NCBI GenBank assembly: GCA_021108185.1
Contig: JAIORJ010000094.1
Location: 1-64,000 of the forward strand
Direction: 5' to 3'
DNA length: 64,000 nt
Origin: Methanococcoides sp.
GTDB lineage: Archaea; Halobacteriota; Methanosarcinia; Methanosarcinales; Methanosarcinaceae
The position numbers and the translations under genes were made by a program. A model generated the notes under the pieces. It made no database searches and was not told the origin of the DNA. It worked only from the letters and a program-made list of their open reading frames with translations. Shown piece by piece: positions 1 to 9,016 of the stretch (its first letter is position 1; each line of letters starts with the position of its first letter).

Positions 1-424
1 CCATTACTTCATTAATTTCCTCTTTGTTTTCAGCAGAAGATATGAGCTCCTTTGCGTCTTCAAGCTGAACTATGTGCTCATCTATAAGTTCCTCAGTAAT
101 CTCTTCGTTACCAATGTCATCGAGGTTCTCTTTTAGAGTCTCCAGTCTTTCGATCCTTTGATCAAAAGAAGTGATCAAATGCTCTTTATGAAACTCAAAT
201 GCATCTTCTTCACTTTCAAACTCCACTGGACATACAGGGCGGTCATCAGAAAGGAAAAGTCCCCCACCGATTCCATGTGCCATTCTATTATGTACACCCG
301 ACTTCATCATTGAGAGGTCTTTTGTATTATTATCTTCTGCCGCGAGCGCACCTGTTGGAAACAAACTGAATACCATCAGGATAGCTGCAAAGCAGCCAAT
401 TGTTTTCAATATTTTATTGTTCAT
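1..424 (-). CDS. Secreted coiled-coil protein, C-terminus cut by window edge
   Basis: The gene begins at ATG 424-422 and runs off the left edge; 141 residues are visible. Residues 1 to about 29 form a Sec signal peptide (basic start, hydrophobic core, ALAAE cleavage region). After a short Gly/Met-rich stretch (about 48-58) the rest is very acidic and helical, with Glu/Asp/Leu spacing typical of a coiled coil. I recognise no enzyme motif. It is divergent from the lipoprotein gene at 931. The function is unknown; a surface-exposed or pseudoperiplasmic role follows only from the signal peptide. Confidence 0.75.
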   Translation of the reverse strand, partial: MNNKILKTIGCFAAILMVFSLFPTGALAAEDNNTKDLSMMKSGVHNRMAHGIGGGLFLSDDRPVCPVEFESEEDAFEFHKEHLITSFDQRIERLETLKENLDDIGNEEITEELIDEHIVQLEDAKELISSAENKEEINEVM

Positions 425-860
425 ATTATCATCTCTGTGTCCCGGCAATATCCGAGTATTCACAATGCATCCACTGGCAGTCGAGAATATAAGCATACTT
501 TCAGACAAAAGGGATTTAAAGCATTTAATTATGAAAAAGAAGCTTATTAGAACCCTAGAAAACGTATTGAATATTAATAAACCTTTAAATTGATAATATA
601 ATACAAAATTTCAATATTCTTTATTGAAAAATAATTTGAATAAGATGATGTTGATCTATCATCAAAGAAACTTAATAGATACTAATAAAAGAGATGAAAA
701 TTGCATATATCAATAATATAGATATAGAAATGTATTTAATAGACATTTAAATTCTCTTTTTAGCAATGAAGGATAAATAAAGCATATTGAAGTTAAAAAA
801 GCTCAAAAAATACATATTTCAATATACGAAAAAACAAAATACTGTCCCTTCATAAAGTAT
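425..860. other. AT-rich divergent intergenic region without a gene
   Basis: This stretch separates two divergent exported-protein genes. It is very AT-rich, has stops in all frames, and shows no tRNA-like or strongly paired structure. It holds several TATA-like runs (for example near 722 and 833), so it probably carries promoters for both flanking genes, but I can place only the rightward one with any precision. Confidence 0.5.
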
Positions 861-869
861 GTTTATATC
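861..869 (+). promoter_or_regulatory. TATA box of the lipoprotein operon
   Basis: The sequence TTTATATCT lies 62-70 nt before the ATG at 931 and predicts transcription starting near 890. A longer reading frame opening at 859 would begin inside this box, which is one reason to reject that earlier start. Confidence 0.45.
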
Positions 870-930
870 TTCAATAGCAGAACTGGAAGTATTCATTGAT
901 CGCATTGATCTGGGAAAGAGGATTATCAAA

Positions 931-1854
931 ATGAAAAAGGTATTAGGCATCACCTTAGCTTTACTTACATTCATACTACTGACTTCCGGTTGTGCTGATA
1001 GACAGGATAATTTCCAACACGAGGTCGTAAGACCCATCTGGTTCACATCGGACATAGAGCATAACAACAATTACTGGCCATTTGATACCGAACATAGACC
1101 ACAATATAAACATAAAACACCATTTTTTGCAGATGATCAGGATATTGTCAATATCATAGACAGTGATATCGAAAGATCTGAAAGTGCACTTTACCATTTC
1201 GAGAGAGAAGTGGAGAGGCTGGAAAATGAAGGGAAGGATGTTAACTTTCTGAATCAGAAGATAGGAGAAGTTCGCCAGCATCTCGAAAATGCTAAGATGA
1301 ACAAGACCCTTTCGGATGAACTTTCAGAAAACAATGAAAGTTCCACAACCATTAGCGTAGAACAGAAAAAGTACCTTTTCAATTCAATTAAAGAACTCCA
1401 AATTATTCATGAGATATTGCCACAGATATTCAATGACGGACAAATAATGAGACCGGGACAGGTTAAACTAAAGGATGATGTATATCTGAATGCAAGTGGA
1501 AATGGAGCTGCGGTTCTTTCAGGAAACATCGAAATGAGCCTTTCAGTCCAAAATGCTGTGGTCACGATCAGGGATGAAAATAATGACAAGATCATTTCCA
1601 TCGATGGAGAATATACACCGGAAAGCAATATCGATCCTAAAATTGTGGTTTACCGTAATGTAAACGGCACAATGGACATCACCGGAACATCCACCATAGT
1701 GATGGTACGTGGGCAGAGTATTAATTTTAAGGCCATGGGTGATGGCTTTGCAGCACTATCCGGGAACGGGACCTACACTTACGAAGAAGGAAATGGAACT
1801 ATTACAATGGAATGGATGCCTCAGGTATTTATGACCAAACGTCAAAGTATTTAA
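931..1854 (+). CDS. Exported lipoprotein with coiled coil and beta-rich C-terminal domain
   Basis: The protein has 307 residues. Start 931 is chosen because it is preceded by GAGGATTATCAAA and followed at once by a signal peptide whose lipobox LTSGC places the lipidated cysteine at residue 21. Residues about 75-150 are strongly helical with Glu/Arg/Leu heptads. The last ~110 residues are Gly/Asn/Thr-rich and look like repeated beta-strands (GNGAAVLSGN, then GFAALSGNGTYTYEEGNG). It is 8 nt upstream of the membrane-bound winged-helix gene, so the two are probably co-transcribed and the lipoprotein may be its sensory partner. No family is recognised. Confidence 0.7.
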   Translation: MKKVLGITLALLTFILLTSGCADRQDNFQHEVVRPIWFTSDIEHNNNYWPFDTEHRPQYKHKTPFFADDQDIVNIIDSDIERSESALYHFEREVERLENEGKDVNFLNQKIGEVRQHLENAKMNKTLSDELSENNESSTTISVEQKKYLFNSIKELQIIHEILPQIFNDGQIMRPGQVKLKDDVYLNASGNGAAVLSGNIEMSLSVQNAVVTIRDENNDKIISIDGEYTPESNIDPKIVVYRNVNGTMDITGTSTIVMVRGQSINFKAMGDGFAALSGNGTYTYEEGNGTITMEWMPQVFMTKRQSI

Positions 1855-1862
1855 ATAAAAAA

Positions 1863-2654
1863 ATGAAGTCCATCACAATTATATTCTGGATCGCCATCAT
1901 CCTGGCATCAATGCCATTAGCAGGTGCAGATAGCACTGCCACCATACATGGTGTGGTTTATGAGTGGGACACGTTCGAACCGACGGATAATGCATACATA
2001 GAGATAAACACCACACCCACCCAGTCCATAGTTCCACAATACGGCATCTACTCATTAGAATTACCTCCGGGAAACTACCTGATCACAGCTACTTCATACA
2101 AAGAGAACACCCTTGAATATTCCACAGAAGTTCCACTGACTATCACTGACAATGGCACCTATGTGATCGACCTTTTGCTGATGCCTGTTTATTCAGACAT
2201 TGTAGAGAGTGAAGAAGATGAGAAACAGCCAACTTTACAGGCTAGTACATTTTCGATAGCAATCTACATTTTACTTGCGATCATACTAATGGTAGCAATT
2301 GAAAGAACGACATCAAGAAATAAAACAGATCAGAAAAAGCACTACATTAGACCGGAAATCGAGATAACAGAATATTCAGCACCCGAACATGCTGAAGAAG
2401 TACTACCCGAAGATGAGAAATTAACATATCCTGAAGACATGGAAGACCTACCTTCAGACCTGCAGGAAATTGTGAAAATACTCCTATCCAATGATGGCCG
2501 TATGACACAAAAGGACATTCGAAGCAGGATAGATTATTCAGAAGGAAAGGTTAGTATGATGCTAAACGATCTTGAGAAAAATGGTTGGGTTGAAAAAAGG
2601 AAGCAGGGAAGAGGAAATATTGTATTCCTGAAAAATGAGCATGAACGAGAATAA
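1863..2654 (+). CDS. Membrane-anchored winged-helix regulator with extracellular beta domain
   Basis: The product has 263 residues. Domain order: signal peptide/anchor (1-22, ending PLAGADS); an extracellular carboxypeptidase-regulatory-like (CnaB/PEGA type) beta domain about 23-115, with the typical IHGVVYEWDTFEP and PGNYLITATSYKE strands; one membrane helix about 130-148; an acidic linker; and a cytoplasmic winged helix about 195-260 (TQKDIRSRIDYSEGKVSMML, then a basic wing). The ATG at 1863 directly precedes the signal peptide; an in-frame ATG at 1812 lies inside the upstream gene. The architecture suggests a one-component transmembrane transcription factor, an inference from layout. Targets are unknown; the upstream lipoprotein and the downstream ABC operon are candidates. 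Confidence 0.72.
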   Translation: MKSITIIFWIAIILASMPLAGADSTATIHGVVYEWDTFEPTDNAYIEINTTPTQSIVPQYGIYSLELPPGNYLITATSYKENTLEYSTEVPLTITDNGTYVIDLLLMPVYSDIVESEEDEKQPTLQASTFSIAIYILLAIILMVAIERTTSRNKTDQKKHYIRPEIEITEYSAPEHAEEVLPEDEKLTYPEDMEDLPSDLQEIVKILLSNDGRMTQKDIRSRIDYSEGKVSMMLNDLEKNGWVEKRKQGRGNIVFLKNEHERE

Positions 2655-2850
2655 TTAATTGTTCTACATCAACCCTGCTTTTGAACGTATCTCCACTTTT
2701 TTGCGATTTACAGCATAACAAAAATAATTGATTTTTTTGAATTAAATACACTGAAACAATTCGAATTCAATTTTAATGCGATTAAATAGTTTTTTTAAGA
2801 ATTAAAAGCCTTGAAAAAGCTTCATCCCTAATTTAAATCTTATTTTTCAC
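2655..2850. other. AT-rich intergenic stretch
   Basis: There is no gene here. The stretch holds two loosely similar T-tract elements (T7 followed by GAATTAAA near 2732 and T7 followed by AAGAATTAAAA near 2790), either of which could act as a U-tract terminator for the upstream operon. The promoter and structured leader of the ABC operon follow. Confidence 0.4.
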
Positions 2851-2865
2851 TTAAATTATAAAGTA
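2851..2865 (+). promoter_or_regulatory. Promoter of the ABC transporter operon
   Basis: The TATA-like run TTAAATTATAAAGTA predicts transcription starting near 2882-2890. That leaves a 5' untranslated leader of about 135 nt before the ATG at 3024, which is unusually long for this window, where many genes look leaderless. Confidence 0.45.
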
Positions 2866-2890
2866 TCCTTATATTCAAGACCACTAATGC

Positions 2891-2977
2891 AGGGTTGTAC
2901 AAAGTGGTACTGAACCAGTGCCATTAGCACCACACCACCCCATGAATGGCACCTGTACCTTATCACCGATCAACCCT
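2891..2977 (+). ncRNA. Candidate structured 5' leader RNA (three nested helices)
   Basis: Three inverted repeats are nested and collinear. P1 is AGGGTTG (2891-2897) with CAACCCT (2971-2977). P2 is GGTAC (2906-2910) with GTACC (2955-2959). P3 is GTGCCATT (2918-2925) with AATGGCAC (2945-2952), enclosing a C/A-rich loop. The element starts at the predicted transcription start and ends about 46 nt before the ATG of the ABC operon. A cis-regulatory RNA is the simplest reading, but I cannot match it to any known riboswitch class. The pairing is seen in the sequence; the function is inferred. Confidence 0.45.
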
Positions 2978-3023
2978 ACAGGTGCTTTCATGAAAACAAA
3001 AAAGAGAAGAGACGATTGAAAAT

Positions 3024-3761
3024 ATGAATGGAACAGAGCGTGTTGAAATGCAAGAGAACAATGACCCGCTGATAAAGCTCAGTGATGTCTGGAAAACGTA
3101 CCAGATGGGAGAAATTGAATTTGATGCATTGAAAAATGTGGATCTGGACATATACAGTGGAGAATTTGTTGTGATCCTTGGGCCCAGCGGAAGCGGGAAA
3201 AGCACAATGATGAACCTGATAGGTTGCCTTGATGTTCCAAGTAAAGGCACCATACGGCTTGAAGATCAAGACATATCAAAGTTAAAGGAGTCTGATCTTG
3301 CACAGATTCGGGGACAAAGCATAGGATTCATTTTTCAGCAGTTCAACCTGATCCCCACACTCAATTCTTTAGAAAATGTCATACTACCCCTCGAGTTTCA
3401 GGAAGTGGACCCCGATATTGCTAAAAAGAGAGGACAGGAACTTCTGGAGATCGTGGGTCTTGGGGATAAACTTACGAACCTGCCTTCCCAGCTTTCCGGA
3501 GGACAACGCCAAAGAGTAGCTATCGCGCGATCACTGGCCATTGATCCACCCATAATCCTTGCCGATGAGCCAACCGGCAACCTCGACAGTAAAACCGGAA
3601 CCTACATACTGGAATTCCTGAACGAGATGCACAAAAAAGAGAAGAAAACGATCATTATTGTCACACATGATACCGAACCGATACAGTATGCAGACAAGAT
3701 AGTCTACATCAGAGACGGACAGGTCGAGAAGATAGAATACAGAAATAAGATGGAGAATTGA
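3024..3761 (+). CDS. ABC transporter ATP-binding protein, MacB/LolD type
   Basis: This is a cytoplasmic ATPase of 245 residues that should power the permease encoded at 5061. Visible motifs are Walker [10 protein letters not shown] (53-61), Q-loop IFQQFNLIP, signature [16 protein letters not shown] (about 153-168), Walker [14 protein letters not shown] and the H-loop VTHD. The ADEPTGNLD string and short length are typical of the LolD/MacB/FtsE group, whose complexes act mechanically on exported proteins or lipids rather than importing solutes. An in-frame ATG at 3048 is an alternative start. It is the first gene of a three-gene operon, 1 nt from the next. Confidence 0.92.
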   Translation: MNGTERVEMQENNDPLIKLSDVWKTYQMGEIEFDALKNVDLDIYSGEFVVILGPSGSGKSTMMNLIGCLDVPSKGTIRLEDQDISKLKESDLAQIRGQSIGFIFQQFNLIPTLNSLENVILPLEFQEVDPDIAKKRGQELLEIVGLGDKLTNLPSQLSGGQRQRVAIARSLAIDPPIILADEPTGNLDSKTGTYILEFLNEMHKKEKKTIIIVTHDTEPIQYADKIVYIRDGQVEKIEYRNKMEN

Positions 3762-3762
3762 T

Positions 3763-5064
3763 ATGAAAAAGACTATACTATTAATACTACTTTTCTGCAT
3801 GACCGCTGGAAGTGCTTCTGCAGCAATTTATGTGGATTCCTCAATGATAACGGTTGATATGTTAAATCAAAACCCTGATCCTGCAAGGCCAGGAGAGACC
3901 ATGGAGATCACCCTTAGTGTGATGAACGATGGAAATTCAGATCTTGAAGATGTTACAGTTACCATCGAACCGGAGTATCCATTCTCAAAAGTGACCGGCG
4001 AATCGTTAACCCAAACAATACCATATCTGAACTCCCGACAGGATGACGATGATGCTGCCATACTCAAATATAAACTTTTTATAGATAATGATGCACCAGA
4101 AGACCTGTATGAGCTGGATATAGTTGTAACTGACAGTGAGAACGGCGCTACGATCACAACAACCGTCAATATTGACGTCCGTGGAAAGGAATACGCACAG
4201 ATCGTCACTATTACTAAATCAAAAATCGACATAGCAACCGAAGAACCGCTTGAGTTTATTGTAACCAACACCGGAAATTCACCCCTGAAGAACATGGTGA
4301 TCTCATGGGATGAAGAAAGCGGAGTTGTTCTGCCGGTATATTCTGATAACACTAAATATATCGCCTACCTCGATGCCGGCGAGTCTGCAACGGTAAGCTA
4401 CACCGTAATGGCTGATGTGAATGCAATTCCCGGGCTTTATCAGCTGGATATCTGCCTGAGTTTTGAGGATTATGATTCAAACATAAATGAGATAACTACG
4501 AAAGCCGGACTTTTTGTAGGAGGAGAAACCGATTTTGATGTTTCGTTCTCTGAGAGTGCAAGTGGGGAAGTCTCACTTTCTGTTGCCAATGTGGGCAACA
4601 ATGAAGCATATTCCGTGAAAGTGTCAATTCCGGAACAGGATGGGTACACAGTTACAGGAAGTTCTTCGACCATTGTGGGAAACCTGGAAAAAGGAGATTA
4701 TACGATCACTTCTTTCAACATTGTCCAATCTGCAAATGTTGCGACAAACGAAAATAGTGATGATGAAAAAACTGGCACAGGAGAAAATATACCCGCAGGC
4801 CGATCTGCCGGCAGAAGTTCAGGTAATGAACTGACAGCCATTATCGAATATACTGATTCGACTGGTCAGAGACTTTCAGTTGAGAAAAACGTTGATATTT
4901 CATTTACCTCAGGTGCAACTGGAGAAAATGATGTAGCGTATGCCAAGAACAGGAATGCAAGTAGTGGGACCAGCACTAGCACATACTTTCTGATCCTCAC
5001 AGCAATCGTTGTAGGAGCTGCTGTAGTATATAAAAAGAGAAAGGACAAGGAAAGGGAACAATGA
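3763..5064 (+). CDS. CARDB/COG1361-type surface protein of the ABC operon
   Basis: This surface protein has 433 residues. Residues 1-20 are a signal peptide (AGSASAAIYVD). The ectodomain has repeated immunoglobulin-like CARDB-type modules with the recurrent hallmark of hydrophobic residues around NDGNSDLEDVTV, NTGNSPLKNMVI and NVGNNEAYSVKV. A low-complexity Ser/Thr/Gly linker is followed by one C-terminal membrane helix (about 402-422) and a Lys/Arg/Glu tail. The SD GGAG lies in the 3' end of the ATPase gene and the stop overlaps the permease ATG by 4 nt, so translation is probably coupled. By position it is the surface or adaptor subunit of the transporter, analogous to the membrane-fusion partner of bacterial MacB; this is an inference. 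Confidence 0.8.
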   Translation: MKKTILLILLFCMTAGSASAAIYVDSSMITVDMLNQNPDPARPGETMEITLSVMNDGNSDLEDVTVTIEPEYPFSKVTGESLTQTIPYLNSRQDDDDAAILKYKLFIDNDAPEDLYELDIVVTDSENGATITTTVNIDVRGKEYAQIVTITKSKIDIATEEPLEFIVTNTGNSPLKNMVISWDEESGVVLPVYSDNTKYIAYLDAGESATVSYTVMADVNAIPGLYQLDICLSFEDYDSNINEITTKAGLFVGGETDFDVSFSESASGEVSLSVANVGNNEAYSVKVSIPEQDGYTVTGSSSTIVGNLEKGDYTITSFNIVQSANVATNENSDDEKTGTGENIPAGRSAGRSSGNELTAIIEYTDSTGQRLSVEKNVDISFTSGATGENDVAYAKNRNASSGTSTSTYFLILTAIVVGAAVVYKKRKDKEREQ

Positions 5065-6302
5065 GGTATAAAACATCTCTTAAACTTGCGACCAACATCC
5101 TTCTGCACAGTAAGATAAGAAGTTGGCTGACCATCATTGGCATCGTCATAGGTGTTGCATCAGTAGTTAGTATCGTTGCTCTTGGAGATGCAATGACGGA
5201 AAGTGTTGAGAGTAGCTTTGAGGATATGGACCTTACGATAATAACCGTCACACCCGGATATTCCGGTGCTCAGTCATCCATGGGACCAGGCAGGAGTGGA
5301 GGCGGAGGTGCTGCCACCACCACTGATGAAGATGAGCTTACGGATAAAGATATAATGGCACTTCGATCGGTCGAAGAGATAGAGTACATGTACGGTCAGA
5401 TCAGTGGGAAAGCCGATGTCGAATATACGGGAGAAACTGCATCCCTATCAGTTACCGGAGTGGACCCACAGGTGTGGAAGTACACATCTAATATGGACTA
5501 CGATTCAGGCCGTGCCCTTGAACCATCGGACAACTATGCGGCAGTGATCGGATACAATGTCGCAAATGAATTGTTCGATCAGCCAATTGGAGTGAACCGA
5601 GTTATAACAGTTGAAGATAAATCTGTAAGAGTGGTAGGAATACTGGAAGATGGGGAGAGCAATAATGCAATAATAATGCCGATCGATGCTGCGATCAATA
5701 TTATAGACGATGCCGAAAAAGACGTATACGGATCGATAGTGATAAAGGTTGAAGACGAAGAGGTCGTTGAATCGGCTGTTGAGGAGATAGAAAATGCCCT
5801 TCTTATCTCACGCCATGTTGCTGAAAAGGACAGGGATTTTTCAGTAACAGATTCAAAATCACAGATGGACGGAGTATCTGATATGGTGTCATCAATGACG
5901 TACTTCCTTGGCGCAATTGCGGCAGTGTCCCTTATAGTCGGTGCAGTGGGAATTGCGAATACGATGTTCACTTCCGTAATGGAAAAGACAAAGGAGATCG
6001 GCACAATGAAGGCCATTGGTGCGAAGAACGGGGATATCATGATCATATTTGTTATGAACTCTGCACTTGTGGGTTTTGTTGGCGGTTTTTTAGGAATAGT
6101 TCTTGGAGAGATAGTTTCACGAGTCATCATACCAATGAGCGGATTCCAACTGGGCCGTACAACTGCATCGACCACCGGGCTTTCCCCCGAACTGATGGTC
6201 CTTGGGATAGGACTTGCAATGTTGATAGGAGTTATTTCCGGCGTGATTCCTGCATACAGTGCATCAAAGATGAAGCCTATAGATGCTCTGAGATATGAAT
6301 GA
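5061..6302 (+). CDS. MacB/FtsX-type ABC transporter permease
   Basis: The membrane component has 413 residues in the classical MacB layout: helix 1 at about 20-45 (IRSWLTIIGIVIGVASVV), a large extracellular MacB_PCD domain (about 46-270), then three C-terminal helices (about 282-305, 330-355, 372-398) with the FtsX-like motif TKEIGTMKAIGAKNGDI. The ectodomain carries a Gly/Pro-rich insertion near residue 75-90. It overlaps the preceding gene by ATGA. A strong hairpin terminator follows, so the operon ends here. Confidence 0.92.
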   Translation: MRYKTSLKLATNILLHSKIRSWLTIIGIVIGVASVVSIVALGDAMTESVESSFEDMDLTIITVTPGYSGAQSSMGPGRSGGGGAATTTDEDELTDKDIMALRSVEEIEYMYGQISGKADVEYTGETASLSVTGVDPQVWKYTSNMDYDSGRALEPSDNYAAVIGYNVANELFDQPIGVNRVITVEDKSVRVVGILEDGESNNAIIMPIDAAINIIDDAEKDVYGSIVIKVEDEEVVESAVEEIENALLISRHVAEKDRDFSVTDSKSQMDGVSDMVSSMTYFLGAIAAVSLIVGAVGIANTMFTSVMEKTKEIGTMKAIGAKNGDIMIIFVMNSALVGFVGGFLGIVLGEIVSRVIIPMSGFQLGRTTASTTGLSPELMVLGIGLAMLIGVISGVIPAYSASKMKPIDALRYE

Positions 6303-6324
6303 ACAGACTGGAGACATTAAATAT

Positions 6325-6360
6325 TTCCTGCCAAAAGACTGGCAGGAACAATACTCTTTT
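6325..6360 (+). terminator. Hairpin terminator of the ABC operon
   Basis: TTCCTGCCA (6325-6333) pairs perfectly with TGGCAGGAA (6340-6348) around a 6-nt loop, giving a 9-bp stem. A weak T tract (CTCTTTTA) follows within 10 nt. It lies 22 nt after the permease stop. Confidence 0.7.
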
Positions 6361-6393
6361 ATTGGCCACTATTTTCATGCTCCCTGCAAATCA

Positions 6394-6408
6394 GCGTATT
6401 TAATAACC
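6394..6408 (+). promoter_or_regulatory. gpmI promoter, predicted leaderless
   Basis: The TATA-like GCGTATTTAATAACC is centred near 6401, about 28 nt before the ATG at 6429. That is the spacing expected if transcription starts at or next to the start codon. No Shine-Dalgarno sequence is present. Confidence 0.5.
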
Positions 6409-6428
6409 ATCAGGATAATCTACTTCGC

Positions 6429-7985
6429 ATGAATTTTACCAAAAGACCTTTTCTGTTGACCATACTTGATGGCTGGGGATATTCCCCTGAAGTGGAAGGA
6501 AATGCCATCAGTACAGCCAACACCCCCAACCTTGATGATCTGCTGGAGACATATCCGAATACACTCCTCAGCGCTTCAGGTGAAGATGTGGGACTTCCTG
6601 AGGGACAGATGGGGAATTCAGAGGTTGGGCACTTGAACATAGGTGCAGGACGTGTTGTCTACCAGGACCTTACACGCATCAACCGGGATATCGGGAACGG
6701 GGACTTTTTTAAGAACCCTGTATTGAAGCAATCAATTGAAAATGCAAAAGCACAGGGTTCTGCATTACACCTCATGGGATTGTTCTCTTACGGGGGAGTT
6801 CACAGCCACATGAAGCACCTACGTGCGCTTATTGAATTTGCAAAGGCAGAGGGTATTACTGAAATATTCGTCCATGCATTCCTGGACGGCCGGGACGTTC
6901 CCCCAAGAGCGGCACTTGAGGATATGAAGGAACATGTGGAATACTGCAACAACCTGGGAGTCGGAAAGATAGCCACGGTTTCAGGGCGTTATTATGCCAT
7001 GGACCGGGATAACCGCTGGGAACGGATCGAAGATGCATACAATGCGATTACCCGGGGCGAGGGAGTATATTATTCAAAAGGGCCCATTGATGCCATTTCG
7101 GAAGGTTATGAGAGAGGCGAGAATGATGAATTTATCAAACCTACGGTGATCGTCGATGAAAATGGTAGACCCATAGGATCTGTGAATGAGAACGATACGG
7201 TCATTTTCTTCAATTTCCGCCCTGACCGTGCACGACAATTGACCTATGCTTTCGTGAATGATGAATTTGACAATTTTGAACGCAAAAGCCATCCAAAAGT
7301 GCATTTTTTATGCATGACAGAATACGATGAAAAGCTGGATGTCCCCATAGCATTCCCTTCGGAAGAATTGAAGAACACATTGGGAGAAGTACTCAGCAAA
7401 GAGGGAATAAAGCAGTTGCGTATAGCTGAGACCGAAAAATATGCACATGTGACATTCTTTTTCAACGGCGGTGTTGAGAAGCAGAACGAAGGAGAGGACA
7501 GGTGTCTGATCCCATCGCCAAAGGTGGCAACCTATGACCTGAAACCGGAGATGAGTGCTTATGAGGTCACCGAAGAGCTGATAGAAAGGATAGGATCTGG
7601 AAAGTATGATGTGATCGTACTCAATCTTGCCAACATGGACATGGTAGGACATAGCGGCATAATGGAAGCGGCCGTGAAAGCGGTCGAGATCGTTGATGAT
7701 TGTGTGGGAAAGATAATTACTGTAATAAAGGAAGTCAGTGGCGAAGCCATGATAATGGCAGATCATGGCAATGCCGAAAAGATGGTAGAGTTCTGCAACA
7801 ATACGGACAGGCAATGCCACACGGCCCATACGCCAAATCCGGTCCGCTGTATCTATGTGACACAGGAAAAAGGAGTTGAACTTCTAAAAGGCAGACTTTC
7901 AGATGTTGCACCCACCATACTGAAGATCATGGGCATTGAAAAGCCACCGGAAATGACCGGTGTTCCTTTAATAAAGAACAGTTAA
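6429..7985 (+). CDS. gpmI: 2,3-bisphosphoglycerate-independent phosphoglycerate mutase
   Basis: The enzyme interconverts 3- and 2-phosphoglycerate in glycolysis/gluconeogenesis with Mn(II) and a phosphoserine intermediate. At 518 residues it matches the full-length bacterial-type family rather than the shorter archaeal ApgM type. The alkaline-phosphatase-superfamily metal motif LDGWG (D14) and the catalytic serine in [14 protein letters not shown] (S64) are present. Later metal ligands are in [13 protein letters not shown] and ADHGNAE, and the substrate arginines in [12 protein letters not shown] and [10 protein letters not shown]. Its stop overlaps the end of the convergent flap endonuclease gene by 4 nt. 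Confidence 0.96.
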   Translation: MNFTKRPFLLTILDGWGYSPEVEGNAISTANTPNLDDLLETYPNTLLSASGEDVGLPEGQMGNSEVGHLNIGAGRVVYQDLTRINRDIGNGDFFKNPVLKQSIENAKAQGSALHLMGLFSYGGVHSHMKHLRALIEFAKAEGITEIFVHAFLDGRDVPPRAALEDMKEHVEYCNNLGVGKIATVSGRYYAMDRDNRWERIEDAYNAITRGEGVYYSKGPIDAISEGYERGENDEFIKPTVIVDENGRPIGSVNENDTVIFFNFRPDRARQLTYAFVNDEFDNFERKSHPKVHFLCMTEYDEKLDVPIAFPSEELKNTLGEVLSKEGIKQLRIAETEKYAHVTFFFNGGVEKQNEGEDRCLIPSPKVATYDLKPEMSAYEVTEELIERIGSGKYDVIVLNLANMDMVGHSGIMEAAVKAVEIVDDCVGKIITVIKEVSGEAMIMADHGNAEKMVEFCNNTDRQCHTAHTPNPVRCIYVTQEKGVELLKGRLSDVAPTILKIMGIEKPPEMTGVPLIKNS

Positions 7986-8998
7986 AACCATTGATCAAGA
8001 GTGCTTTGACTGCCACCCATGTTCGCTTCAAGGCGGTCAAGTGCTTTATTGACCCGGTCCTCTGAAAAATCGTGTTTTTTGCAGAGAAGGTCAATTACCC
8101 CGGCACGGTCAGGCTTGATCCATTTCAGTTCATAATCATCTGTTACCGGCGGGTTCATGAAGAAATCCCTTTTAGCATCAAGGCCTTCGATCTCTTTTCC
8201 AAGTTCTTCAAGTACGGCTTTTATATCGCCGTGTTCTTTCACCAGTTTAAGCGCCCTTTTCGGACCGATGTTCTCGAGACCGGTATTATAATCTGTGCCC
8301 ACACACATGGCAATATCGATCAATTGCTGTCTTGTAATGCCAAGTTCCCCAAGGGAATCCTCAAGGGATAAGACCTCAGGTTTAACATCCACATAGATGT
8401 TCTTTTTCGGAAGCTTTCGCTTACCGGTAATAGTGAGATTTCGAACCACCCGTGGTGCACCGAAAAGAAAAGAATCATAGTCCTGTGAACCGATATAATC
8501 AGCATCCCCTTTTTGGACCATGTATGAGGCCTGTGCCTCCCCCTCGGATGGTGCTTTCACATAAGGGATACCCATCAATTCCAATAGTCTGACAGAATCA
8601 TCGATCATCTCACGGGTCACTTTTGAAGAAGCCTGTGCATACTTGTAGGCTTCTTCCTCAAGTCCCTGTGCTTTTGCGTCTTCCCATTTAGCAGTTGCAC
8701 TTTCCCGGACCTCATGGCGTTTTGCCAGAGTATCTGATTTGAAATCAGGAGGTTTACCATCAAAGACAAAAATAGGTTTGACACCTGCTTCGATGAGACT
8801 GGTAAGCCTATAAAGGATACCCGAAAGATGAGAAGTGATCTGACCGCTGGAATCCTTTAAAGGGGTTCCGTCACGTTGCCTGATTATACTTAAGAACTGA
8901 TAAAGAGTATTATACGCATCGATAGCCACTACTTTATTTGAAAGCCCAGCTAACTCGATCGCATCTTTAAGAAGTAGATCCCCAATATCCGTACCCAT
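7982..8998 (-). CDS. fen: Flap endonuclease FEN-1
   Basis: This structure-specific 5' nuclease removes flaps during Okazaki-fragment maturation and repair. I use the ATG at 8998, not an in-frame TTG two codons earlier, because the family begins MG-x-D-IGDLL and the N-terminal glycine is functionally conserved; this gives 338 residues. Metal-binding acids are visible in [34 protein letters not shown] and [13 protein letters not shown]. The C-terminus QSTLDQWF is a PCNA-interacting (PIP) box. It is convergent with gpmI with a 4-nt overlap, leaving no room for a terminator between them. Confidence 0.96.
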   Translation of the reverse strand: MGTDIGDLLLKDAIELAGLSNKVVAIDAYNTLYQFLSIIRQRDGTPLKDSSGQITSHLSGILYRLTSLIEAGVKPIFVFDGKPPDFKSDTLAKRHEVRESATAKWEDAKAQGLEEEAYKYAQASSKVTREMIDDSVRLLELMGIPYVKAPSEGEAQASYMVQKGDADYIGSQDYDSFLFGAPRVVRNLTITGKRKLPKKNIYVDVKPEVLSLEDSLGELGITRQQLIDIAMCVGTDYNTGLENIGPKRALKLVKEHGDIKAVLEELGKEIEGLDAKRDFFMNPPVTDDYELKWIKPDRAGVIDLLCKKHDFSEDRVNKALDRLEANMGGSQSTLDQWF

Positions 8999-9016
8999 GT
9001 TCAAATGATGTGAATA

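Noticed and set aside
859-930. N-terminal extension of the lipoprotein gene
   Set aside because: The upstream ATG sits inside a likely TATA box and the extension would bury the signal peptide; the ATG at 931 has the ribosome site.
2725-2812. Imperfect direct repeat of T7-GAATTAAA type
   Set aside because: The region is so AT-rich that short matches are expected by chance; treated as possible U-tract termination only.
2891-2977. tRNA-like or tRNA-gene interpretation of the nested repeats
   Set aside because: There is no D/TpsiC-loop sequence, no CCA-adjacent acceptor and the arms are collinear rather than cloverleaf.
5579-6175. Long minus-strand frame opposite the MacB-like permease
   Set aside because: Very Ser/Thr/Ile-rich shadow of the permease; no ribosome site or family resemblance.
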